A DNA stretch of 64,000 nt, taken from Stenopsyche tienmushanensis. Its lineage: Eukaryota > Arthropoda > Insecta > Trichoptera > Stenopsychidae. The notes under the pieces are model-generated. The model had not been told where the DNA came from. It made no database searches and saw only the letters and a program-made list of their open reading frames with translations. The translations under genes were made by a program, and so were the position numbers. Where the stretch lies: positions 248,001-312,000 of the forward strand of contig WACJ01000524.1 of assembly GCA_008973525.1 (NCBI GenBank), given 5' to 3'. Shown piece after piece: positions 16,141 to 30,800 of this stretch; within the stretch, counting starts at the first letter, position 1, and each line of letters begins with the position of its first letter.

Positions 16141-16521
16141 ACGTGCACAAATTTGTTTCATACTCTGGTAACATGTATCTAAGAGTTCAGGAACTAGTCC
16201 ACTGTATTAAAACTCGGTCATGTTGGTATGTCCGACATTTCCATAAAAACTGACAAAGAAAATAACAAAACAATCAACGTAATCCATTTAATAAAATTAA
16301 ATGGATACAAGAAAACGCTGAGTCTTGATTAATTACGGGTTCAAACGGGTTTCCAGCAATTATTTTATAAGGCTTCATCTTTTCCTGCAAGCCGCATTTG
16401 TAATTTGAGCTTCGCTCTGTTGTTGGATTAATTGTTGGAAAATTGTCAGCGATATTAAAGCATTTTCATTTAATTCATAATTTGGAAATCAACTTATTGC
16501 ATTGATAAATAATATACATTT
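16141..16521. other. AT-rich flank of LINE, no feature seen
   Basis: Nothing is recognisable between the LINE tail and family A copy 2. Confidence 0.45.
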
Positions 16522-16590
16522 ATCATCATCATCATAGTGCAGCCACTAAGAGTCCACTACAGAACTATGGGCCTCTTCAATATCCATTTA
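16522..16590 (-). mobile_element. Family A repeat, copy 2 (short 3' piece)
   Basis: Only the last about 69 bp of the repeat remain, with the ATATTGAAGAGGCCC block, GTGGCTGCACT and a clean (ATG)n tail on the minus strand. Severe 5' truncation with an intact tail is typical of LINE-type target-primed insertion. Confidence 0.75.
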
Positions 16591-16739
16591 TGCATACATT
16601 TATAATCTATGATATCTAAGGAATTGTTGTGCGTTGATATTAATTTACGAATTCTCTCGAAATCATCTCCATTAAATTTCTTTTACTTTCACTGTCAAAG
16701 TTGACTGCGATCTTTTTATAGATCAATAAATGCTCCAAA

Positions 16740-17330
16740 ACACCTACACGAGCAATTAATCACCATGCACCATTCGGAAAATTGTCCGTTTCTTTTCTAC
16801 AACAGACAAAGACCAACGTCATGTGACGCACGAATAGACGACAACAATCAAAAAACACGTATCCATGAGTGACTTGATAGCTAAATAATTCGAAAAAGGT
16901 GCATATGACTGCGCCGAAGACATTGTCGCGAACAAAGAACCAAATGAATGGATGGCGCCACACTTTTCCTGCAAATTCACACACTTTCTCCGCTGCCTGC
17001 CTGTCATCATCGCCTCTGCTCCAATTCTTCTCAGACCGCCGGAGGAATCATTTCCACATTTCAAATCGTAGAATTTGATCAACGAGCCATCCAACGAGAC
17101 AACTCGAATCGTCTCAATCGCAGCAATGGCCGATGATCGTCGACGATGGAATCGAACAAAAAAGGAGTGTTATTTCGTCGCTTTTTTGCTGCACATATGC
17201 ACGACTTTTTGCAGACGGAGTGCTTCGAAGAAAAAGCACACGATCTTCGCGTTTGCGTGCGACGGAAAGCAAATGGCAAAAAAAGGGGAAAAAATCACAA
17301 ATGAAATTACTCACATCCAATGACGGGACA
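16740..17330. other. GC/CpG-richer patch with open frames on both strands
   Basis: This is about 590 bp of more balanced composition than the surrounding DNA, with overlapping short open frames in several readings (62-91 codons) and no recognisable domain. It could be a promoter with a first exon, a conserved regulatory block or old transposon DNA. No splice structure can be supported. Confidence 0.3.
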
Positions 17331-19960
17331 TAAAAACATGCTAAGAAAAAATGCGTGCATCATGAGGAGACTGTGCCAATACGCACCTTCAGATTTTCTG
17401 TCAAGCGCACTGAAAAAAAACGTACTAACGCGAGGCAAATCTAATGCGACACTCTCGAGAATCCACAAACAAAAATATTTTTTTTATTTGGCAGCAGCAC
17501 CATAAATACATAATTCGGATCCGAAAGCTAAAATAAGTTTCGAGATTCGTATTCTGGCACTGTATACTTGTATTTGACCGATTCATTTTTAGCCGACGTG
17601 AGTCAGAGCTTATATAGAAATATTCCGCTTCTAAAAATAAGCTCATGTCCGCTCGAGTCCGAAGGGATTTGTGCTGAAGGATCGGTGTAATTCAAAACGC
17701 ATCTATGCATTCTATGCGTTACCAGGAATCTAAAAAACCTCGTGAGATTGCCCAAGTGATGTTGAAGAACAAATTATACGTATACAATAAATCTAATCGC
17801 ATTCATTTAATTTATTAACCATACATCCAGGTAGGTCTTGCCAACTAACTTATACATACATGATCGAACTTATACATAATTAAAAAGGTATAGAAGACTA
17901 GTGGACTAACGGAGAAAAGAACAAAGTTAGATACTAAGCTTAATGTAAACTAACCCAGTAGAATTATGTAAATTCACCACTAACCTATAGATGAAAAAAA
18001 AAATACCAAGAACACGGAGTAAAGGGATCTGAGCTTACCTCCAAAAATATCACACAAATGTCAATGTCAAAAAAAATATCACTCAGTATTTCGACAAATT
18101 CTATGAGTTTACAAAAAACTAAATTATAAAGCGAGGCTAACATGCAGCATTTGGAAAACGGAGGGATAATTTTCTTTGGATTCTTTTTAATATGAATACT
18201 GGAGTTTTAAATAACCGATGAAGATTAGGGTTTTTCTGTGTGTATTATGAACGAAACTATGAGTAACTACGGTTGAGTGAGCAGCATAAATGCTAATTGT
18301 CTGATTAGTTGCACTTGCATTGCTGAAAGAATCACACAACTTGAACGTTAAAACATTTGAGACCATCGTATGCGTTCTGAAATTGAACTCCCGATAGTTA
18401 AGTCATGGATGTAAAGCGAGATAAAGTAGTACATACATACATTTCAATAGCAATATGCACATGAGTACGGTTTCATACTCGAAATTTAAAATTAAATAAT
18501 CAATAGAACGAAATAAATGTTATATGCACAAGTTTAAAATTTTGGCGATAAAATGTTAACTTAAGAGCGGAAAGGGTTAAAAAACAAATTCAATTGTAAG
18601 CTGCTTCAGGTTGGGTGATTCTGAATATTTTTTCAGGAATAACACTTTTTAATCAATGTTTTTTTTAATGCTAACATATGAAAACGATAATATCAATATT
18701 GACTCTAGACTCGCATCATAAATGTTAATATTTTCGAACGATCATATCTATCCAGGTTTACATCGATTTCCTGGATCTGAAAAAATAAATACTGGGGCGA
18801 TTTATAAATTCGCGCAGAGAAGCCTCTGAGTAACTGAATTTGCAATAATAATTAAAAAATAATTTTGAAATAATGATAATTTCGTTATTTACTCATAGAT
18901 TCTTTTCTGTCTACAATTCCTATTCAAATAATCCTATTATAACTTTGCTAGATATTTAGGTCAAATGGGAAACCACCACATAAAAAATCCATTACCTATA
19001 AAAGTATCCCATGGAGATCACCCTATATTGATCCGATAGCTTCTTCGTCATTTGGCTTTTTGCTTTACGGTCAACTTTTCCAGGACGTGTCTAGGCCGTA
19101 AAGCGAGGTATGAGTGTACTGAATATGTTGGGTATTGGAACAGAATGATCTTAACCGATCAAAAAACTTAACGTAATAAATTATAGGATACACACTGCTA
19201 TAGTCAAAGGATCGATATAGTGTTTAAAAATGCAAGTGTAAACAACAATCGCATGATCACACCAGAAATGTCTCGAGACCCAAACAAAAAGGTAAAAGAG
19301 TCTTGCCGGAAATATACGGGGGTTCGACCGAAAAGAGTTAACACAGCGAAATAGCGAGTAATAAATAAAAATGACTACAATAAGCCGACAGAAGGGTTAA
19401 AAAAAATCTAGTGCAACTACTGTATTCAAAAGAAGTACATTTCCCTAAGGTGGTCGTAAATGTATGACCACTATTACATGTTTGTATCAATATAGAAGAA
19501 TTTTAAAAAGTATTATGAGCTGTTGTCCAAAAGTATCGTGTTGTGTGATCTTGATACCTCCGCGTTCAATGCACGTAGAAAACCAAACAACCCCACAAGC
19601 AGTGTCAATTTTGCCATTTAAATTTATTTGATATTTTCCTTTGAAAATTCAAATTTTAATAAGAGAGCTGAGATACATTTATTTTTAGACAATAAATGAA
19701 AGAACAGAAGGACGTTAAATCGTTAGTGGCTAACCAACATGTAATAAAAATGGAAAATCAAGAATATTTATTTATTGATAAGATCGTCGGATATTTGGCG
19801 CTCCGCGGTGAAAACATTTTAATCATCATCACGTTCAAATGCTTCAAACAAATTGCTATTAACTCATAAAGCCAGCTCGTTTAATAACAAATAAACGAAA
19901 AATGAGTCATTCGTTCAATGTGACCCAATATTTACATATTACCATAAGCAATCAATAGCA
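17331..19960. other. AT-rich non-coding DNA
   Basis: No gene is recognisable. A 9-bp inverted repeat (19,062-19,070 with 19,096-19,104) and two AAAGGGTTAA-like piggyBac-type end motifs (near 18,571 and 19,392) were seen but have no partner ends. Confidence 0.35.
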
Positions 19961-20340
19961 TAATATTGACGCTGCGTACAAGGTGCGACAGAACAATAGC
20001 AACGAGCGCGTATGAATCACACATTGCGAAAACATACGTCGTTTCCGAATCGCGACATCCCTCGCGCGATATCGTCGCAAATGTTTTGGCACATCTCACG
20101 TGTGATTTAACAATTTTCCCGCGAGTGTGTGAATCGGCATTATTGCGAGATAACCAAAGATGCGCCGTACACTCGTGACCTTTCGAGACGAATAGGGAAA
20201 GTTGACCTCGTCGTCTTTTTTTACACGAATACAAAAACGTCGGAACTCGTAAACGACCATAAACACGACAAACGAGAAGAACCCGAGATTATTCCATCAA
20301 TTCAGCCGGCGATGGGATTCGATGTTTCCACTTGAAAAAT
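19961..20340. other. CpG-rich patch, function unknown
   Basis: About 370 bp here are strikingly rich in CG dinucleotides (many CGCG, ACGT and TCGT contexts) compared with neighbouring AT-rich DNA. Open frames of about 70-100 codons exist on both strands, but none looks like a protein. Best guesses are a promoter-like or conserved regulatory element. Confidence 0.3.
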
Positions 20341-23300
20341 GATCATAAGCGCAGAGAGCGCCATTGACACATGAATGAAATATTACAAGGGCTAGGAAAC
20401 TAGATACATACACATACAGAGAATATTGCGGCATATCTTGTTATATTATCCATTACGCAGAATTTTCAGTATATACCATGGTCCTTGTCTTTTATAAAGC
20501 AAAAAATACAAATTATTCCTAGATATGAAAATATGAGAGATGCTAGAATATATTTGGAGCCGCTGGGATGTGATTCGGAGAAAAGCTTTATTCGTGAAGA
20601 TGACAATATACAATTTTAAAATTCGTCAAATTTTTTTGTTTGTTTATATGATATAAATCTTTTGTAATAAATCATTGTATATGATTCACAATTTACACAC
20701 CATAAAAACAAGATGCTGATGTGACCACACGAAATAGCCCGTAACCGCGCTTCGTCTGTTGCACTTCAATTATTACAAGCTTTCTTTAAAACGCTATCTG
20801 TATGGCAAGAAATTGTAGATAGTGGAGGAAAATATATCATTGATGCGCACGAACTTTTGGACTCACCAGATATTTCCATTTATTCATAAATACACTTATT
20901 TATATATTTTCAAATATGGATTTTCGGGTGGAATGCAGAATCTTATTAATGCAGAATATTTGATTAAAGCAATTCCTTGTCAGAATAAAATGGAATTCAA
21001 CTGTTATTGTTTATGAATCAATTTTCAAATGGCGTTGTGTCCAAATTAAAAACTACCGAAAGAAAATCCTATTTTTTTCTTGTCGCAAATATAGAGGCAA
21101 TCGTTCGCTAAAGATTAACACTAACATATAAAACTACAAGCCTACAGAATCATTTAAACACCGATATCCTTATTCTCAAATGAACATTGATGATGACCCG
21201 ATTCTGCAGCAGACCATAATAACATGCCGCTATTTATAACATGTTAATTATGATTCAATAAGCTAACATATAGTCTATTCAACTCAACTAGAGTACGAAT
21301 CAGTCAGCAAATCCAACTTTTCTACAAGCAAAATTCATCATATTCAATAAAATATATTTCGAGGCTAAAAATCGGGAACAAAATCTGCTTATTTAATCTT
21401 ATCAATTTTCAACCAGATGCATAAATGTAAAAGACAGTTCACAAATAAAATGTATATGATTAAATTGGTAAAACGTAGATCTTCATTGTTTGATAAATTC
21501 ATTCACGTCAATGTGATGTATCAACTGGATCCGAGTTTCGTTTTGACATAAATGTTCATATTTATTTATATATTTTTTCCCCCGTTGTTTTAGTTAAACT
21601 GTACATTTATCTTATTTTAGCATGAATGAATTTTTCAGATTTCGTCTGGAATTGAAAATCATCAGCGATCATCGTATCATTTATTTTTGATAAAATTATA
21701 TTAAGCCATGGCCTATCTCAAGCATAGTTTTAAATTATATACAGAAGTATTCAAAATACATTTTTAAAGTCTTGTAAGAAATTTATAACTTGAGTCGTTT
21801 TTATTCGATAATATAAATATCTTGGTGATGTAGAAAGTTAATTTTCCCCAACAAATAAAATCATAGAAAAATAAGCAAGATGCTGATATCGTCACAAAGA
21901 CACGTGGAAACATGCCAACATGATAATATCGCAACTAACATTAAATGATATCGCGATGAGTACCTCTTGCTTCAGCTCTTGTCCAGAAAATAAATGCGAC
22001 TAAAATAACTGCAGGAAAAACAAGAATATATTTTTAGTGTCAGACTTGCCTCACCGTATGTTATTTGATTGAGCGAACTTTGTTCAAAGAGCCTCGACAA
22101 CTACAATGTGGAAGTTTTAATTGATCAACGAATGAAATTTCGAACTCGGAAAAGCTTTCTTGCCGAACTTCTCAACAAAGAAGTTTGCAGATTAATTGAA
22201 ATCTTAGAAACCGAGCAAGAAGTATGATATTCAATTAGACTGAGTGGTTTGCAGATCACAATGGTAGCAAAATAAAGCGCAACAGAAGCCGGAGTCACAT
22301 TGAAATCTCTCCAAAGTTGAACCCGATTCCCCGAGGCAGACAGGTCGTCGAATGCAAAGGTTGTCGACGCCTATCCGATTTTAATATACGCGATTCGCTT
22401 TAAAACATGCAAAACGGTACTAAAACAATGCTAATCTCCGGAGCTTTACAATAACGTTCCTAGCGCTATTTGCATTCGAATAATTCAACGCCCCACATAT
22501 CTACTCCCCGTGAGTTTCTTTATGAATAGAGATACGAAGCCATGATTAATCGCGAACAAAGTGCTATTGTTTACATACGAGCTGAGCCTACGTGAGATAA
22601 GATAATCGAACAATTTGAATATTTTCCCATTTTCAGATGGGATCGAATGCAAGCTCGTCATCGAAGAGTCTGAATTCAATACGTGAGATCGCAATGAGTA
22701 ATGCAATTCAGCTCGATATCAATTTCGAAAGAAAAACTAGCATATCGGGTTAGCCGGCCAATCGATTACCAGCAATGGGAAATCGATACCTAACCAATTG
22801 GAAAACGTTCAATAAACATGCGCGATATTAAATATCTTCACAGGTAGGCGATGAAGACTCAAAATACTAAAATTATATTCGACAACGTACATAGAAATAT
22901 ACTATTCACATCGTGATTTTCATTCAAGATAGAATCTAAACAAAATAGTGATGAATCGATATTTAATCATGTCAAAAAAATTAAACTGAAAGAATATAAA
23001 ATCGATCAAAATATCTTAGTTAAGTAATTATTTAGGACTTAAAATGTCAACTTAAAATCATTTTTATCATGATACATTGTATTTGTTCTCATTCTAAAAT
23101 CTAAATTCTTCCACCAATGCATTACAAACAGCTACAAAATTGTCATGACGATAAGTCGAATAAACACTAGAATAGCAAAAAATTTCAAGAATCGTGCTTA
23201 CAGCAGGTTAGCAAAAAAGAAAATAGTCATCGCCGAAATAGAAATAGTTGAAAATTAACGACGATATTAATATTCATTCATAACATATTTAGAACCGATT

Positions 23301-26300
23301 GTATCTTTCAAAATTGACTATTGAATGATAAACTGTTAGATCAAGGGTGATCAGCCACCCACCCTCTAGTCCGACCCAGATCCATCATCTCGAGGGTCAT
23401 TTGTATAGTCCGTAAATTTGATTAGGGAACTGCAAAAAATACCTGTTTTTTCTTATATATTGATAGATCCAAATAAAATATTTTCATAATGCAATAAAAA
23501 AATCATTTTTATTTATACATTTAAAAACAATATATTTAAATAATGCCACTGATGATAATTTGATAAAAGTATATGAAACTCAAATGTGGAGATGACATGA
23601 GTAAAGGACTTTAAATGGTTTTATCTACACAATTACCAAATTAACTTAATTAAAGTAGTTAGTAAAAAGGGGTTGGATGAAAATTTAATGACAATATGTA
23701 ATTATTGTTACACATGGAATTCAACAGCACCATAAGAATATTTTCGAACAAAATAAAGATTTGATTTAATTCGATAATTTGTACCAATCGATGCATAATT
23801 TTAATCCTTATTATTGAATGCGTTGTATTGAACTAATTTTATTTACAACGATAATATTGAAATATTCTTCTGAAGAATCAGCATTCTTGGGATGTGTATA
23901 TTTTTTAACACTCATCAATAGGTAAGTAACTAAATCTTTAAAACCCTCAACAGACAATATAAGCCAGAAGTGTCAAACATCCTCTAATCCATTAAAAGAA
24001 TTATTTCTAGTAAACATTCATTTTGATTAGTTCCTACTGTATTTTTTTACGTTCAATGTGTGTTACTAATATTAATTTAAATTGAATTCAATGCTCAAAT
24101 ATGTGGAGTAAAATAATTTAAAACAATTAAAATTGTCATATTTCAATAATATAATATCACTTTTTCTTGATAAAATAAACACGGGATAAAGGCTAGGAAG
24201 ACAGCCAAATTCAATTTTGGGTAAAATCTATGCACGCCTATATGATTCATAGTTGAATCTAGCACGTATCGATAAATGCATCCGAAAGAAATCCAATTCA
24301 AGTATGTACATATAAAGTCTTTCCATAAAATACTACGAAGTTGGAAGCGTTTATACTTCTTCCACGGATCGTGATGATGACGTTTCATCTTCCTACGGCA
24401 TCTCAGCTGACCGCAATACGAGCAGAATCATCAAAAGACAATACGAGACAAGGTAATATGTAAACACAATTATATAATACATTATTTAATTATGTAACGT
24501 ATCATATATGGCTTTTATTCAAACCCCAAAACAAAATAAAATGTAAATAACTGTTATCGATCGTTCTTGATGACGTGATTATACGCTATTTGATGCATCT
24601 GTTCCGTGACATCTGAACCAATAATATAATTACTCAGTTTTAAATTTAATATAAATCATATCTACGTAATTTAAATGAATATCTACTGTAATTCACGATA
24701 AAAGCTACCAGAGACTATACAAAGTCATAAATTAAGGCCGGCACGATTACACCCTCACGGGTGGTTTAGTGTCGCATTTAAGCTTCAAAGTATTTTTATG
24801 TGTTGGATGTTAACATTTACCCAGATATAATCCTTAAAAGCCCTAATTATTCAAAACTAAAAGTCATAAACATATTTTATTAAAGGTACTACAAACAAAT
24901 TAGCCAAGAAAACAAGCAATCCAAAAAACAAAATTTCGAAAAATTGTTTATCCGATAGAATACTTGGCCGGTCCTGTATCATAATGAAATATTTTAATGC
25001 GTTTTTCTCGAAACTACTTTTTTCAACACGGTTGACATCATATCTCAAGTTTTAATTAATTAATTTACTGGGTACGAACCTTTTCTATATAATTCATACT
25101 AGATTTGTGCCAATTTTTTTTTACTATTTAGAAGAAAAATAAAACTGTGACAAAAAAAGGCCAAAAAATGACAACTGATTTTTTTTAAAACAGTCGCCAT
25201 TTCAAGATTTATTTTATTTGAGTTAGGGACTGTAGTGACATCTTTACTAATTATTAATTATATGGTTGAAAAGAGAAAATCTACACAGAACAGTGATGAC
25301 ATTGACACTGGGGTACAATATTTTTTTCCGACTTGCATCATTGGTAAAATTTTATTTTGCATCTTTTAAATGGTATTTTTTAAATGCCTTATTGTTTATT
25401 TGTTTTTTTATTTACTTTTTTTGTGTGATTTTGGACATATTTTATATAGCGGTTTCAAAGTTATGCGGTTTTTAAAATCCATAAATCTACGCATCTTCGC
25501 TTTTTTTTATGTAAGTCATAGCTTTTTTTGTGCGAATCTCTGCGAAATACAACTACCGCACAAAAAAAAGGTTTAAGTGTACTATACATTCCAAGATTAC
25601 ATTTATTAAAAATGGTGAAAGCAGGTTATTTTTCATTTAACGAGCATTAACTTTTTTTTAATTTACGACCCGAAGCTATTAATTTTTATTCGCTAATCCA
25701 TAAACTAGCCGTAATGGCATTAGTCAATGTTTTTTATAATAGATATTAAAAAAATCAATTATAATTTTACACACTGTGACAGTTTTAATGAAACAAGTTA
25801 ATTAGTCAAGTAAGCGATCCGTTTTATAGCAGCGTTCGTCAAATTTACATTAGTAAAAATCGATACGTTTTGAAACTTATAAAGTTCTGCGCCTGAACTC
25901 GCATCGAACCGCTGAACAAATAAGTGCGTACTTTCAACTATGACGCAAAAGACACGACTGAGATGGAAACCCATCCGAGAACCAAAAACGGGGACATATC
26001 CATAGCCTAGCGATATTAGCATAAATTTTAATAATAAAATCGCGCTCCAAAGCAAACTTCCTCGTTCATCAACGCCGATGACAAGAGCTGTTCGCAAAAC
26101 AGCAGCACCAGGGCAAATTAAAAACGACAACAACCGTCATGCAGTCAACTCGTCCTGTTTACATTGTCAATGAGCAATTCTACGCAGCTATACGAGCAAA
26201 GTCGGACAAATTGAGAAACTCTGCTTTAACTTCGATACTCATGCCAAATTAGAAAACAAGTATAATATACATAAAGCCCACACGGTGCACCATAATGAGT

Positions 26301-29300
26301 CTTCGGCGTGCATTTGTTAGATGATTTTGCAGAGTGCGTGGAGACGTGTTATTTCATCACATTAAAATTAATGCGATAATAATTCTAGACAAAAATTCCC
26401 ATATTCATTGTGAATTGCGTCAAATCTACATTGGCAAATAAATGCATCTAATGCGAATATTTTAATGGTGTAAACAAAAATGAAGAACGACGATCGAGCG
26501 TCGCGAGAGGACAACACCTGAACAAATATACAACTTGAATTTATGTCCAAATTGAATAAATAATGACGACACAGACTATGGAAAATTCTTTTGATTTAGC
26601 AATATGTCATTTTGCAAGAATTCATTATTAAAACAGCGTATTATTGATGCGGAAAATATTCAAGGGTTGACTGAATTGGGCTGAATTAAGCAAACGAGAA
26701 GTGAAAATCAATTTTCAACAGGGCAGAATCTAGTTCAGAGCTGATGACTTCCCTCGCATGGAGCATTGATGGATTTAGTCTATTGCTTTAATTAAAAACT
26801 CCATAGTAAAAAAACCAATTTTCGCCAGACGCGAATACCGGCGAGAGCACGGCGCTCTCGGAAACGGATCCAATTTACTTTATTGATTGCTAAATCCATT
26901 TGAAAAAAATTAATCCCACTCAAAATAGATCATAAAGCGTTCGCGGAATAATACCACGTTGAAATGTGAAATCATTCATCAATGTAAATATTGTTTAGCT
27001 CGATCAAAAAGGATTCCTGCTCAATCGTTACCAACGAGGGTGAAGAAAGCTCGGAGCAATTGGCGTGATGATGAGCTGTTCGGAATTTCTTCTCTCTTTC
27101 AAGTTTTCAGCGCTTTCATTAGGAAAAAATGTCAAAGCACAAACGTATCCCTTCAGTCAATTAGCACCTAGATGAGAGCTTTTAGCGTTAATTAAGCCCA
27201 ATTTATCTACAATAGCGTTAAGGGACACGCCTAAACATGAAAAAATATAATTATAACCGAAATCCCGTAGGTATAACGAATGCCGGGAAATGATCCCAAT
27301 TAGCATATTTTCCCAGCGTGTGCTGCCATTCCAAATTAATGACGATTTTAACGATCATTTATAACGTGCTCCATTAATACGTCAACGCAACCAAATCAAA
27401 ATCATGCATACGTTTGAAGGTGCAAGCGTTACGCACTATTCACTAACATCACGATCATAGTTTAAATAGTTTAAAATTGATTTCGATAGTAAAATTTCAA
27501 TTCGGCTGTACCACTTTTTTTTATCAAAGTGTCTATTTCTATTGGGTGGGTGTGAGGTTGGCGTTTATCTAATTTTACAAATAATCCCACTGTATGTATT
27601 TATAACAAATCATGACCCCTTGAAAATAAATGCTGTTCGACTTCGAATAAAACTTATAAAAACGTTATGGTCTCAAAATAATACAAATGCTGTTTAAAAG
27701 TGACCAATCAACCCTTAATTAACACGATGCTCAAATTGCACTGTTTTGGTTTGGGCAATATTTTTTAATGTAAAATTTATCATACACTCATTTGGAATTC
27801 ACGATGTTATAGAAATATATGTAAATAAAAATCCAAATTTTAAAATAACATCGAAATGATTTCTTATCGTATATAACAAATATTTCATGCTGGTGAAAAT
27901 GGCAGAAAATTACGAATACACATTTATTTGGCACGAATATTGATGGAATTAAATAAAAAAGTAAGGGGAAAAAATAAATAGAATAAAACTGATTGTTATA
28001 GAACAAAACACATATTGAATTTTTAAATAAAAAAAACTGTTTGAATTTCGCTTTTGCATTTTAAATACAATATTTAATATTACTACAAATGTACATATTA
28101 AACATAAATAGTATAAAAGTCTTACAGCTCTGCAAAAAGAGCAAGCACTCAGATAGTGACAGGTTGTTCTTTTGAACAAAACTGTTAAAATCTAAAAATA
28201 TTATTGCATTGCGTTTCAATATTACGACTTGTGCAATACTCCGGGAAGATGTTAAAACAATATCGATTGAAGAATGCGGAATTTAAAGCAAACGAAGTTC
28301 TAAATTAAAAATACATATTCAATTTTATCTCAACGTTGATGTACAAAAACATTTCGTTTTTTCTTTCAAGACCATCGCATATTTTCATATACGCATGTTA
28401 TCTATAATAGTATTCATGTAAACATGAAAATTTGCAATGTGACAGAGGCCTACAGCTTTAAAGAAAAAGTTATACCGTATAACTATTGAATTCCTTTTTG
28501 GAAAAAATAATAGGTTTTGAAAATAATTCAGCAGATTTTAAGATGATGTATATTCGGGCGATATAATTTTTTAGCCATAATTCCATTCGAAAATCCAACA
28601 TGACATTATGCACCAATGCACATGCACCAATTCTACTTAAAATTAATAAATCATCATAAGACCGCAAAAAAACAGTAAAACTTCCAAATTAGATTTTTTA
28701 CATATTTCAGTGAAATGATCGTATCATTTGTGTTAACGGTTGGATTTATTTGTAATTTATAGCGAATCTGCGCGCTGAGTTATTTTTTGATTTTAAGTCT
28801 CATAAACGTCTCCGTCGAAGATAGTCTTTATTGAAGCAATTAAAAAAATATGCATAAGTGCCACACACTCATTGAATTATTTAAATTTGGTAAAAACGAA
28901 CATAGTTATTATACATCCGAGTGAAAGTAAGTGATTGTTGCCCTCGGGGAATGCGAGTTCGCTCTATTTATGATCGACGCAATTTTACGCCCAAGAAAAA
29001 CGGATCGAAGAATTCACGTGAAAAAATTACGACGCAAAATCCAATGGAAAAAATCTAATTAATACAATCGACATAGAAAACATTAAAGCTGAATTGTCAT
29101 TATCAATGCCGCAACGAAGGTCGCCATCGACGTCATCCGAACTAATGAAACGCGATTTTAGCATCGATGCATTATACAACTCATGCATAGAAATGTCAAC
29201 ATAATTATGTTCTGAAAATTACTCAAGAGATGCATATACGACGCTAATCGAAACAAATTAAGTGTCGGCTCTATGACGATAAGGATGTCCATCGGGTAAA

Positions 29301-29730
29301 AATAAAACGACTCGAAATTGACCTCCAAACGTGATTCACGAGAGAAGCTCCGCACACTCTGATGATGGCTTTCGATAGTGAAATTGGTGTATGAGATTTT
29401 TTGCTGATACATTTTTACATGTATCGATCATATATTGAGATCATCGTAGAAATTTGTCGTCGCACGAGGAAAAAATGGCGCAAGATAATGACATTCAAAT
29501 TAAAGATGCAATAAGCATTTCAAAACCCGAATGACCGGTACAGCGGACGCATGAGTCAAAGTATAAGAGAGAAAAAAAACTGGCACTTGGAAACGATTTC
29601 ACTTGTCTCTGGGATACAAATATCAACGAGCCCCGCTATTTACTTTCTTCGTTTGTTATAATCCTCTTCAAGAGATAGATGTGAATGTCAATATCGAACT
29701 AATTCTCTAAATGTCTATTATTCATTAGGG
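20341..29730. other. Long AT-rich non-coding stretch
   Basis: No exon, RNA gene or intact transposon is recognised. Patches at about 22,240-22,740, 26,040-26,360 and 26,820-27,440 are less AT-rich and look like ordered binding-site-type sequence (homeodomain-like TAATTA cores and CG-containing words). They could be regulatory, but nothing proves it. Confidence 0.3.
28468..28484. repeat. 17-bp near-palindrome, site 1
   Basis: AGTTATACCGTATAACT is palindromic except for its centre and occurs again, identically, at 40,944-40,960 directly against a hAT end. Confidence 0.4.
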
Positions 29731-30061
29731 CGGTGCTTCTCAACATAAGTCGAAATATTATCCCAAAGGATCATATCTGAAAAAGTGCAAGTAAATAAAT
29801 CCATTTTATTTGGTAATGAAGACTTTCCGTAAGCATAAATCAGATTTTTTGATGACGATAAATTTTGCGAAAAAATGGCGTTTTGCTAGAAAGCTCAAGA
29901 TCGAAACCAAAGGAGAAACGATTTATATAAAAAGTTTTTTGATAGAAAAAGACATCTCGCTTGAAAATATATTGACACACGGAACTGATATAACTACCTC
30001 AAAGGTTATAATAGCTTATCCAAAAACATATACGCCGAATTCTTTTGCATACATTTCGTGA
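29731..30061 (+). mobile_element. Possible hAT/ZBED-like transposon remnant
   Basis: A GGTGCTTCTCAAC sequence near 29,732-29,744 resembles the CAGTGCTTCTCAAC type of hAT terminus. Just downstream, an 83-codon frame (29,810-30,061) contains TKGETIY, then ISLENILTHGTDITTS. That layout recalls the W-[DE]-N followed by TDG segment that carries a catalytic aspartate in ZBED/SCAND3-like hAT transposases, here with TD followed by Ile instead of Gly. It is a weak match to a short, decayed frame. Confidence 0.3.
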
Positions 30062-30768
30062 TCCATTGTCAATATTATTCATAGAATTAAATATCTATTG
30101 GATATCTGCACACTCCATTTAACATCATAATAGAGAAGCTGTTTATTTCATAAAATCATATCCATACCAAAATCAATTCTTCCGATAAGTTTCTGATCAA
30201 GATTTACATACAGAGGTTAATTAAAAATTAGTAATTTTAAATTGTTTGACGCACGATGTTTTGGAGTTCCAAAGAAAAAAATATCAAGATTTGTTCTATA
30301 AAGACATAAGGAATAATTATTTAGATAAAAAAATATTGACATAAACATAAATGCAATACACAAAATTGCGTATCTAAAAATGGACTCAAGATATTAGCAT
30401 TTACAATAGTTTTAGACTACTAATAACAAATAAGAATAAAATCGGTCGCGTTAGAAACCAACCAGAAACATAAAAAATATGCTTAGATTTCCTTTTTATA
30501 AAAACTCGCCCAATTTTATACAAGTTATATACCAGAGATGCTTTTGAGCTTGGAGTATCCAAAATTTGCTAAAAAAAAATTAACGTTTTACATTAGTGAC
30601 TAGGCTAAATTACATTTGTTACATCTTCAATTATAGGTTGACATTTTAGACTTAAACTAAACATTGTGAATACAGTCATTGCTGGATTTTTCAGGGTGCT
30701 AAAAGTGTCCGGTAATTAGGTCCAACCAATCCAAAATTCCTATTCTTAGTGGCATTCTTTTTTCATTC
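30062..30768. other. AT-rich non-coding DNA, no feature seen
   Basis: Nothing is recognisable on either strand. Confidence 0.45.
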
Positions 30769-30800
30769 TTAACCCTTTGCACTCCAAGCGAATTTTAGTG
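30769..30800 (+). mobile_element. Candidate piggyBac-like element end
   Basis: TTAACCCTTTGCACTCCAAG has the TTAA target followed by the CCCTTTGCACTC type of end often seen on insect piggyBac-like elements and MITEs. No inverted partner was found within a few kilobases, so it may be a solo end. Confidence 0.3.

Noticed and set aside
18562..19405. AAAGGGTTAA and AAAAGAGTTAA sequences as piggyBac-like right ends
   Set aside because: No matching left ends with TTAA were found at plausible distance.
23345..23405. CAAGGGTGATCAGCCACC start resembling a hAT terminus
   Set aside because: No inverted partner or 8-bp duplication was found, and the first base pattern is off consensus.
25266..25576. Hydrophobic open frames resembling small membrane proteins
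   Set aside because: The Phe/Leu/Ile richness follows from T-rich DNA; overlapping frames look alike and there is no conserved motif.
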